8,930 bases of DNA, taken from contig JBJXFK010000182.1 in assembly GCA_046155505.1 (NCBI GenBank), positions 1 through 8,930 on the forward strand, given 5' to 3'. A model generated the notes under the pieces. The model had not been told where the DNA came from, did no database searches, and saw only the letters and a program-made list of their open reading frames with translations. Numbering within the stretch: the first letter of the stretch is position 1; each line of letters opens with the position of its first letter. This document shows positions 1 to 6,704 of this stretch, one piece after another. Position numbers and translations under genes: made by a program. This DNA is from JBJXFK01 sp046155505. Its GTDB lineage: Bacteria > Planctomycetota > Phycisphaerae > UBA1845 > Fen-1342.

Positions 1-164
1 TTCTTGGTCTCGCTCCACTCGGTCGGCGGCTTCGCCTTCGGTGCCTCGCCCGTCGCCAACGGTCCGCGCCACGCCGGCCAATATTCTTCCGACTTCCCCT
101 CAGCCAAGGCCAGCGGCGCAAACCACAGCCCGACCAGCAGCGATGCAACGAGAACGCGCTTCAT
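1..164 (-). CDS. Exported PQQ-like beta-propeller protein, N-terminal fragment
   Basis: The reverse strand from ATG at 164-162 is open to the left edge, giving 54 complete codons. The product begins MKRVLVASLLVGLWFAPLALA, a clear Sec signal peptide with a basic start, a hydrophobic core and an ALA cleavage site near residue 21. The mature start, around residues 28-54, reads YWPAWRGPLATGEAPKA and then a PPTEWSE stretch. That W-P-x-W-R-G-P opening is typical of planctomycete outer-membrane or periplasmic proteins with PQQ-binding-like beta-propeller repeats (BamB/quinoprotein-like fold). GGAG lies 7 bases before the ATG and supports this start. The propeller blades lie outside the window, so enzymatic activity cannot be judged; many such proteins lack real PQQ chemistry. 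The frame, signal peptide and ribosome site are seen directly; the family is inferred from the mature N-terminus. Confidence 0.72.
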   Translation of the reverse strand, partial: MKRVLVASLLVGLWFAPLALAEGKSEEYWPAWRGPLATGEAPKAKPPTEWSETK

Positions 165-570
165 GGATGACTCCGAAAAGTTTGCTCGACGCAAGACCAA
201 ATGACCGGCTGCACACGACGCGGTTCGAGATTCTATCCGCCGCGCCATGCGTCGGCGAGCCACCGTTACCGCCGGTCGATCAACTCGGTGCCGGGATGTG
301 CAAGCGATGCAGCCGCGAGATAGCGACGGACATCAAATTGGTGCGTAGAGCGCACCGGCCAGCGGTGCAATCGGATCAGGCCACGCGCGATGGCGCTCCC
401 AGCACCAGCACACGGACACACAATCGAACGCCGACCGAAAGCGACTCGCAGCGGTCGTAAGTCATGCTCCGTGCCCAGCGTGAAGAGCGGCGTGCCGCAA
501 GCGCTATCGACCGACCGCTTCCGCGCGCCGCGTGGCTTGCGCGGACGCGCGGTGGGGATGTTGTCGCGCG
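165..570. other. Intergenic region without a recognisable gene
   Basis: About 400 bases separate the start of the exported beta-propeller gene from the terminator of prkA. Open frames on both strands here are arginine/serine/proline-rich with no recognisable domain and no convincing ribosome site, as expected from chance in GC-rich DNA. The part nearest 164 should hold the promoter of the beta-propeller gene. On the minus strand a TAGAAT hexamer lies about 60 bases before the ATG, but I see no matching -35. A short inverted repeat, GGTGCG (340-345) and CGCACC (351-356) with a 5-base loop, is the only other structure noted. Confidence 0.5.
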
Positions 571-598
571 ATGAAGAACGCAGCCGAGGGCGGCTGCG
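571..598 (-). terminator. Hairpin terminator downstream of prkA
   Basis: On the minus strand, CGCAGCCG (598-591) and CGGCTGCG (586-579) form a perfect 8-bp GC-rich stem with a 4-base CCCT loop. It starts 15 bases after the prkA stop codon and is followed by TTCTTCAT, a U-rich but interrupted tail. Position, stem and loop fit an intrinsic terminator for the prkA transcript. The weak U tract leaves efficiency uncertain. Confidence 0.6.
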
Positions 599-613
599 CC
601 ACATCGCCGTCGG

Positions 614-2674
<2,061 letters not shown>

Positions 2675-2754
2675 CCATGACCTCCCAAGCCGACGGCGAC
2701 TGCGGCGAAGTGGCCGCCGATCCGTCGGCGAAGCGCCCGAGCCGCACGCGGGCA

Positions 2755-2771
2755 CGCCGAAAAATTCGGCG
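2755..2771 (-). promoter_or_regulatory. Inverted repeat in the prkA leader
   Basis: CGCCGAA (2755-2761) and TTCGGCG (2765-2771) form a perfect 7-bp inverted repeat with a 3-base spacer. It lies about 80-97 bases before the prkA start and downstream of the predicted promoter, so it would be in the transcript leader. It has no U tract after it on the minus strand, so it is not a classic terminator. It could be a stabilising or regulatory leader hairpin, or an operator half-site pair. The structure is seen; the role is inferred. Confidence 0.4.
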
Positions 2772-2798
2772 CGCAATCGGGCGGCATGATTCCTCTTC

Positions 2799-2827
2799 AT
2801 GCTAGATCGGTCGATAACCACAGTCAA
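2799..2827 (-). promoter_or_regulatory. Sigma70-like promoter of prkA
   Basis: On the minus strand TTGACT (2827-2822) matches 5 of 6 bases of the -35 consensus. TAGCAT (2804-2799) matches 4 of 6 of the -10 consensus, with the ideal 17-base spacing. Transcription would begin near 2792, giving a leader of about 118 bases before the prkA ATG. The -35 lies only about 20 bases beyond the stop codon of the zinc-ribbon gene, so prkA can be expressed independently of it. Confidence 0.55.
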
Positions 2828-2847
2828 CGAAAGGATTTTTCGGCGGA

Positions 2848-3333
2848 TCAGCCGGGCGCGGTCGCAGGGCGCGACATTGAGCGGGAAGCTGGAGCACTCG
2901 CCGGCGGATCGGACGCGGTCGCCGCTCCCACATCGTCCGATGAACAGCGCGGGCAGCGCGTGACGCTCGTGGTGGTGCTGCGCATAAACCGCTCGGAGCA
3001 ACTGCGGCAGCGCCACAGTTCGCGGCACGCCTGTTCGCCGCACTTTGGGCAATCGTGCGGCGGCTGCTGGTCGCTGGGCACGGCGATCGTGCCCTCGAAA
3101 TTGCACGAGACACAACGGACCGTCGATTGAAATGACGCGTGCGACGCGAACGGGTCCATGACCCAAAGCACCAGCGCGGCGATCAACGTCAAGCCGAGGC
3201 CAAGGCCGCCGAGGGCCCAGCGATTGAGCACTTGGCGTCGGGCGTAGGCACCGACCGAGACCTCGCTCGTCACCTCGATATTGAGATTCGGCACGTCGAA
3301 TGGCTTGCGGCGTTTGTGATGCGGATGGGCCAT
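2848..3333 (-). CDS. Membrane-anchored double zinc-ribbon protein
   Basis: This is a 161-residue protein starting MAHPHHKRRK. A basic, soluble segment (about 1-38) is followed by one hydrophobic helix, LGGLGLGLTLIAALVLWV (41-58). After that come two zinc-ribbon modules: C74-x2-C77 with C95-x2-C98, and C109-x2-C112 with C127-x2-C130. C103 is an extra cysteine between them. The C-terminal 25 residues are Ser/Ala/Pro-rich and probably disordered. I recognise no named family. The layout suggests a zinc-binding domain tethered to the membrane, possibly for protein contact. The gene lies 173 bases upstream of prkA on the same strand and may share its transcript, although prkA has its own promoter. 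The start at 3333 is chosen because the protein pattern begins there; the ribosome site (AGGCG) is weak. The frame upstream of it is low-quality. Confidence 0.78.
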   Translation of the reverse strand: MAHPHHKRRKPFDVPNLNIEVTSEVSVGAYARRQVLNRWALGGLGLGLTLIAALVLWVMDPFASHASFQSTVRCVSCNFEGTIAVPSDQQPPHDCPKCGEQACRELWRCRSCSERFMRSTTTSVTRCPRCSSDDVGAATASDPPASAPASRSMSRPATAPG

Positions 3334-3393
3334 GTCGGATCGCCTGCCTGACGCGCCGTCGGCGGGCGCGGCGCGGTACACTCGTGAACCGAA

Positions 3394-3444
3394 GCCGATC
3401 GAAACGTCGATCGGCGCAAACTGTGCGCGAAGCCGCCGCGGCTT
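3394..3444. promoter_or_regulatory. Two inverted repeats in the divergent zinc-ribbon/ispF region
   Basis: The 176-base gap between the divergent zinc-ribbon gene and ispF holds two perfect inverted repeats. GCCGATCGA (3394-3402) pairs with TCGATCGGC (3407-3415) across a 4-base spacer, giving 9 bp. AAGCCG (3430-3435) pairs with CGGCTT (3439-3444) across 3 bases. Neither is followed by a U tract, so operators or leader hairpins are more likely than terminators. I see no clear -35/-10 pair for either gene. The role is inferred from position only. Confidence 0.4.
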
Positions 3445-3509
3445 ACCACGCCCGGCAAACGTGCCTGCGGGAAGCCTTTGGCGGACGGACGACAAGGGAC
3501 ACTGGACCT

Positions 3510-3986
3510 ATGTATCGTAGCGGCATCGGCTATGACATTCATCGGACGCAGACCGGGCGGCCGTTGGTGCTGGGCGGCGTGCGGATCGATTCGCCGCTCG
3601 GGCTTGAGGGGCATAGCGACGCGGATGTGGTGATGCATGCGCTGTGCGATGCACTGCTCGGGGCCGCGGGGCTGGGCGATATTGGCGAGCATTTTTCGGA
3701 CAGCGACCCGGCGAACAAGGACGCCGACAGCCGGCGGTTTCTGGTGGAAGTGGTGCGGCTTGTGCGGGCGGCGGGGTTTGAGCCGGTGAATGTGGATGTG
3801 ATGATTCTGGCCGAGCAGCCGCGCTTGAAGCCGCACAAGGCGGCGATGCGTGCGAATCTGGCGGAGATTTTGGGGCTGGCGGAGTCGGCGGTGAATATCA
3901 AGGCGGGGACGAACGAGAAGCTGGACGCGATTGGGGAACTGCGCGGGATGGCGTGTCTGGCGACGGCGATGGTGAAGGTTTCGTAG
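3510..3986 (+). CDS. ispF: 2-C-methyl-D-erythritol 2,4-cyclodiphosphate synthase
   Basis: IspF converts 4-diphosphocytidyl-methylerythritol 2-phosphate to the cyclodiphosphate with release of CMP, in the MEP pathway of isoprenoid synthesis in the cytoplasm. At 158 residues it has the normal full length. It begins MYRSGIGYDIHR, whose D9 and H11 match the metal ligands of the family. The third metal ligand is H43 in VMHALCDALLGA. The substrate loop GHSDAD is at 34-39, DIGEHFSDSDP at 57-67, and the C-terminal CDP-binding segment KAGTNEKLDAIGE at 131-143 is intact. The ATG at 3510 gives the canonical N-terminus; AAGGGA lies about 10 bases upstream. It stands alone on the plus strand. Its stop is 3 bases from the stop of the convergent MORN-like gene. 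Its product feeds isoprenoid precursors needed for, among others, the menaquinone side chain. Confidence 0.97.
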   Translation: MYRSGIGYDIHRTQTGRPLVLGGVRIDSPLGLEGHSDADVVMHALCDALLGAAGLGDIGEHFSDSDPANKDADSRRFLVEVVRLVRAAGFEPVNVDVMILAEQPRLKPHKAAMRANLAEILGLAESAVNIKAGTNEKLDAIGELRGMACLATAMVKVS

Positions 3987-3989
3987 TTC

Positions 3990-4682
3990 CTACTTGGGCG
4001 TAACCCGCAACACGCGGGCGATGTTCGGCGGAAAACGTCGTTGCGGTTTGTCATCGATTGCACGCAGTTTCGGCAGGGATTTTTGGCGTCGTGCGGCGGC
4101 CTCGTAAGTCGCCCGATCAACCTTCTTTCCGTTGATGAAAAATTCTGGATAGCCGTCGGCGAGATGGCCGCACTCATCCCATACTCGCGTCACACCGTGA
4201 GGCTTGTTCGCTTTCCAGTGCGACTCAATGCTGAGCGTGCCGTCCTCGTTCAGCCACCAATCGAAGCCGTATCGCCAACCATGGCGCGATTGAAACGCTT
4301 CGGCGAGGTAGTGTTCGCGACCGCGCGAACAGGCGTGCCACCAAAGGTCGGTGCCGGTGCCGCGAATCATGCGAAACGAGCCGATCAAGCGACCGTCGTG
4401 AGTCCACTGTCGCGCGTAACCGTGCGGCAAGTCATCGACGAAACGTTGTATGAACTGGACCGAGCCGTCGCGAAAGAACTCAAAACGCGTGCCTCGGCGC
4501 GGCAACCCGCGATGCGCCGGTTCGATCTCGAGCACGGAGTCTGCACCGAATACGTGATAGCCCACAATGGTGCGTCCCACTCGATACTCGACGAGTTCCG
4601 GGCAACCACTCGAACCTCGCCGAACAACGCATGGTTTCGCATGATCGGGTATCGCGGTGACAAAGCGTGGTCGTGCCGCCAA
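3990..4682 (-). CDS. MORN/YwqK-like repeat protein of unknown function
   Basis: This is a 230-residue protein without signal peptide or membrane helix. Two stretches resemble the MORN_2/YwqK antitoxin-like repeat, a D-G-x-hydrophobic strand followed by a P-H-G turn and a W. They are RDGSVQFIQRFVDDLPHG (71-88) with RQWTHDGRLIGSF (91-103), and EDGTLSIESHWKANKPHG (146-163) with VTRVWDECGHLADGYPE (164-180). The second ends in FFINGKKVDRATYEAA. The C-terminus is basic. YwqK-type proteins have been proposed as antitoxins, but nothing here proves that role. The start is uncertain: the longest frame begins at TTG 4682, one base after the mqnC stop, which suggests translational coupling. A GTG at codon 35 is an alternative and would still keep all repeats. 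The gene ends 3 bases from the convergent ispF. Confidence 0.7.
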   Translation of the reverse strand: MAARPRFVTAIPDHAKPCVVRRGSSGCPELVEYRVGRTIVGYHVFGADSVLEIEPAHRGLPRRGTRFEFFRDGSVQFIQRFVDDLPHGYARQWTHDGRLIGSFRMIRGTGTDLWWHACSRGREHYLAEAFQSRHGWRYGFDWWLNEDGTLSIESHWKANKPHGVTRVWDECGHLADGYPEFFINGKKVDRATYEAAARRQKSLPKLRAIDDKPQRRFPPNIARVLRVTPK

Positions 4683-4683
4683 G

Positions 4684-6096
4684 TCAAAACACCCGTCGCC
4701 CTTCTCGATCGCCGCTCACCGTCAGTGGCACCACCACCGCCGGTTGATGGGCCGTCACCGTCGAAACCGCCGGGCCGGCGACGCGGGACTTTCGTTGCGC
4801 CGACGTATCAATCGGGCGGTAATACTGATCACGCTGTTGCGGCTGCCAGCCGGCGTCGGTAATCAGGCGGCGGATCTCGTCCTCGCTCAGGCGATAGGTC
4901 GCACCCGCCTGCGAGACGACGTTCTCTTCCATCATCACGCTGCCCATGTCGTTGGCACCATAGAAGAGCGCAAGCTGGCCGATCTTGGGCCCCATCGTCA
5001 CCCAACTCGACTGGATGTTCGGCACGTTGTCGAAATAGAGCCGCGAGACAGCGAGCCAGAGCAGATACTCATGCGCGTCGGCGAGCAGCAGGTGCTGGCC
5101 GTCGGGCTTGGGTCGAGACGAAGCGACGGAGCGACTAAGCGACGCAGCGACGGAGGAATCGGCGGGGCCTGTCACCCCTCCGTCGCTGCGTCGCTTCGTC
5201 GCTTCGTCGCTACTCTCCGTCGGCAGTCGCTTCCACCTTCCCAGCGGCGCGCCTTCGGGCTGAAACGGCCAGTGGATGAACGCTGTGAAGCCGCCGAGTT
5301 CGTCTTGCAGGTCGCGGATGCGGCGCATGTGTTCGATGCGCTCTTCGATGGTCTCGATGTGACCGATCATCATCGTCGCGCTGGTCTTCATGCCGATGCT
5401 GTGTGCCTCGCGCATGACCGCCATCCACTCGTCGCTGAGCGTTTTGCCCTGGCTGATCTTGCGGCGGACGCGATCGACGAGAATTTCTCCACCGCCGCCG
5501 GGAATGGTGGCGAGGCCCGCTTCCTGAAGCCGCAAGAGCACATCGCGCAGCGGCATCTTGTAGATCAAATGAAACGCCCAAATCTCCGGCGGACTGAAGG
5601 CGTGTACGTGGATCGTTGGATAGTTTTTCCGGATGAACTGCAAAAGGTCGAGATACCACTGAAACGGCAGGCCGTGGCCGCTCGGGTCGTCCTCTGCGGG
5701 CACGAGGCCGCCTTGCATGAGAATCTGCGTGCCGCCGATGTCGAGCAGCTCTTCGATCTTTTTGCCGATCTGCTCGAAGCTCAGGATGTAGGCATCGGGC
5801 TGGCCGGGGTCGGTCTTGAAGTTGCAAAAGATGCATTTGGCGGTGCAGACGTTCGAATAGTTGACGTTGCGATCGACGACGTATGTGCGGTACGGCTCAG
5901 GGTGCATCTCCATCAGGCGGCGAAAGGCGAGCTTGCCGAGTTCGTGGATGGAGAGCGAGCGGTACATCTCGATGGCGTCGGAATCGGAGATACGCGAGGA
6001 GGTCGCCGAGTGTGGGGGCTTAGCCACAGAGGGCACGGAGGACACAGAGGCGTCTTCAATCGAGGCGTCGATGGTAGTCATGTAGGCAGCCTTCAT
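4684..6096 (-). CDS. mqnC: Cyclic dehypoxanthinyl futalosine synthase (radical SAM)
   Basis: MqnC is a radical SAM enzyme that cyclises dehypoxanthine futalosine in the futalosine route to menaquinone. The 4Fe-4S motif is C84-x3-C88-x2-C91 (NVCTAKCIFCNF). Other family signatures are ILMQGGLVP (125-133), HVHAFSPPEIWAF (163-175), IPGGGGEILVDRVRRKIS (198-215), WVTMGPKIGQLAL (365-377), GANDMGSVMMEENVVS (380-395) and AGWQPQQRDQYY (415-426). These separate it from the related MqnE. At 470 residues it is about 80-100 longer than usual. The extra length is an N-terminal 35 residues holding 9-bp repeats, an in-frame repeat insert at about 296-334, and a C-terminal tail of about 40. The start is taken at 6096 (GAGAA 7 bases upstream); ATG 6081 with GAAGG 8 bases upstream is equally plausible. 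The gene lies 55 bases after the antitoxin and one base before the MORN-like gene. Confidence 0.94.
   Translation of the reverse strand: MKAAYMTTIDASIEDASVSSVPSVAKPPHSATSSRISDSDAIEMYRSLSIHELGKLAFRRLMEMHPEPYRTYVVDRNVNYSNVCTAKCIFCNFKTDPGQPDAYILSFEQIGKKIEELLDIGGTQILMQGGLVPAEDDPSGHGLPFQWYLDLLQFIRKNYPTIHVHAFSPPEIWAFHLIYKMPLRDVLLRLQEAGLATIPGGGGEILVDRVRRKISQGKTLSDEWMAVMREAHSIGMKTSATMMIGHIETIEERIEHMRRIRDLQDELGGFTAFIHWPFQPEGAPLGRWKRLPTESSDEATKRRSDGGVTGPADSSVAASLSRSVASSRPKPDGQHLLLADAHEYLLWLAVSRLYFDNVPNIQSSWVTMGPKIGQLALFYGANDMGSVMMEENVVSQAGATYRLSEDEIRRLITDAGWQPQQRDQYYRPIDTSAQRKSRVAGPAVSTVTAHQPAVVVPLTVSGDREGRRVF
5122..5211. repeat. 90-bp inverted repeat of 8-bp units, in frame inside mqnC
   Basis: The arms 5122-5156 and 5177-5211 are reverse complements over 35 bases with 2 mismatches, separated by a 20-base loop. 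Each arm consists of four tandem copies of an 8-bp unit close to AGCGACGN plus a GG-rich end. Three units make 24 bases, so the encoded peptide repeats every 8 residues (SDEATKRR-type). The element occupies mqnC codons about 296-325, between LPTES and the conserved HLLLADAHEYL, and keeps the frame open. It resembles dispersed palindromic repeats known from environmental bacterial genomes whose translations contain RRSDEATKRRSDE. It probably makes a strong hairpin in the mRNA. Confidence 0.88.
6024..6050. repeat. Three tandem 9-bp repeats in the mqnC 5' end
   Basis: Three consecutive 9-mers, CCACAGAGG, GCACGGAGG and ACACAGAGG, lie at 6024-6032, 6033-6041 and 6042-6050. The period of nine keeps the reading frame, and on the mqnC strand they encode SVSSVPSVA in a non-conserved N-terminal segment. 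Such ACACAGAGG strings occur as dispersed, usually noncoding repeats in several bacterial phyla. They support the view that the real MqnC core begins only near residue 38-44. Confidence 0.7.
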
Positions 6097-6151
6097 CGCG
6101 AATTTCTCAGCAGATGGCGTGCATCACTCGGCCAGAACTACGAATCCATCA

Positions 6152-6424
6152 CTACACGCCAAACTCGCGGCGAACGTCGTCAATCGAAACGGACTTTCCG
6201 CTCTGATGCTCACGAATCCCCTGCTCGCGACGTCCGTTCTGCGACGAAGTCGCAGCCCACTCGTCGGCGAGCCGGTCCGCATCGGCATCCGATTCCGTGG
6301 CGATGTCGAGCCGTCCTACGATCCTGCCTTCGCGGCGGATATACGTTTCGTCGTCGGAACTCAGCGCATCCAGAACATCCTGCGTCGGAATCGAGTCGCC
6401 GACCAGGTCAATGATTCGGACCAT
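6152..6424 (-). CDS. Phd-like type II antitoxin
   Basis: This is a 90-residue acidic-to-neutral protein partnered with the overlapping toxin gene. The N-terminal half, with LVGDSIPTQDVLDALSSDDE (7-26) followed by TYIRREGRIVGRLDIA (27-42), looks like the DNA-binding fold of Phd/YefM antitoxins, where a strand with x-I-x-R-x-G-x-x-V-G is typical. A charged linker follows, and then the C-terminal REHQSGKSVSIDDVRREFGV (71-90), a form often seen at the toxin-binding end of small planctomycete antitoxins. The start is secure: GGAGG sits 6 bases before ATG 6424, inside the toxin's 3' end. The toxin stop lies 14-16 bases inside this gene. It should neutralise the toxin and, as a complex, repress the promoter, but no own promoter is visible; it appears to be expressed from the mqnA transcript. 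The family call is by pattern only. Confidence 0.78.
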   Translation of the reverse strand: MVRIIDLVGDSIPTQDVLDALSSDDETYIRREGRIVGRLDIATESDADADRLADEWAATSSQNGRREQGIREHQSGKSVSIDDVRREFGV

Positions 6425-6704
6425 TTGTAACCTCCGACAGCGTACTGCGTCCCTTTTCCCAAACCGCCTGAATCAGCACGACCCGCTCATCGAGCAGCAC
6501 GTCGTAGAACACCCGAAACTCGCCGACGCGCAAACAGAACTCGCCCAATGGCGGTGGATTCAGCTTCTTGATTCTACTGCGGCTCTCCCGACTCGGGTCG
6601 TGCTTCAGATGGCGCTCGATGCCGTCAACGATCTCCTTCCGGCGGATCGCAACAATCTCGCGCAGTTCACCCACGGCACGCTGCGCGAACCGTATCTCAA
6701 ACAT
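6408..6704 (-). CDS. RelE/ParE-family toxin
   Basis: This is a 98-residue basic protein of the RelE/ParE superfamily, whose members either cut mRNA on the ribosome or inhibit gyrase. The pattern is a helical N-terminal half, MFEIRFAQRAVGEL (1-14) and RRKEIVDGIERHL (21-33), then IKKLNPPPLGEF (45-56). The core strand pair is LRVGEFRVFYDV (58-69), followed by VVLIQAVWEKGR (75-86). Basic and aromatic residues typical of the active face (K46, K47, R59, R64, Y67, K84) are present, so it looks intact. The start ATG 6704 gives the canonical N-terminus; a GTG at 6716 would add four residues without a ribosome site. The upstream GGAG is 11 bases away, weak compared with the antitoxin's site. Its start overlaps the mqnA end by 8 bases, so translation is probably coupled to mqnA. 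RelE versus ParE cannot be decided here. Confidence 0.85.
   Translation of the reverse strand: MFEIRFAQRAVGELREIVAIRRKEIVDGIERHLKHDPSRESRSRIKKLNPPPLGEFCLRVGEFRVFYDVLLDERVVLIQAVWEKGRSTLSEVTNGPNH
6431..6435 (-). promoter_or_regulatory. Strong ribosome binding site of the antitoxin
   Basis: GGAGG on the minus strand, 6 bases before the antitoxin ATG, is the best ribosome site in this gene string and lies inside the toxin coding region. It fixes the antitoxin start. It also suggests that more antitoxin than toxin is made from the shared message, which offsets the unfavourable toxin-first order. Confidence 0.8.

Noticed and set aside
219..250. GGTTCGAGATTC string resembling a tRNA T-arm
   Set aside because: The bases around it cannot form the five-pair T stem, and no acceptor, D or anticodon arm could be found nearby.
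266..604. 112-codon minus-strand frame and 139-codon plus-strand frame (41-460) in the left gap
   Set aside because: Both are Arg/Ser/Pro-rich with no domain. One covers the terminator, and the other begins inside the exported beta-propeller gene on the opposite strand.
2675..3166. In-frame upstream extension of PrkA reaching 850 residues
   Set aside because: It runs through the predicted promoter and into the zinc-ribbon gene, and is Arg/Pro-rich with no homology pattern. The start at 2674 has GGGAGG and the family N-terminus.
3300..3509. N-terminal extension of IspF to 228 residues
   Set aside because: It starts inside the divergent zinc-ribbon gene. IspF is full length from 3510.
5122..5211. 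CRISPR array as explanation of the repeated 8-bp units
   Set aside because: The units are contiguous without spacers, form an inverted rather than direct arrangement, and lie in a coding frame; there are no cas genes.
4657..6414. 585-codon open frame on the plus strand opposite mqnC and the antitoxin
   Set aside because: It is the shadow of mqnC. Its apparent repeats are simply the complement of the repeat elements, and it lacks a ribosome site and any domain.
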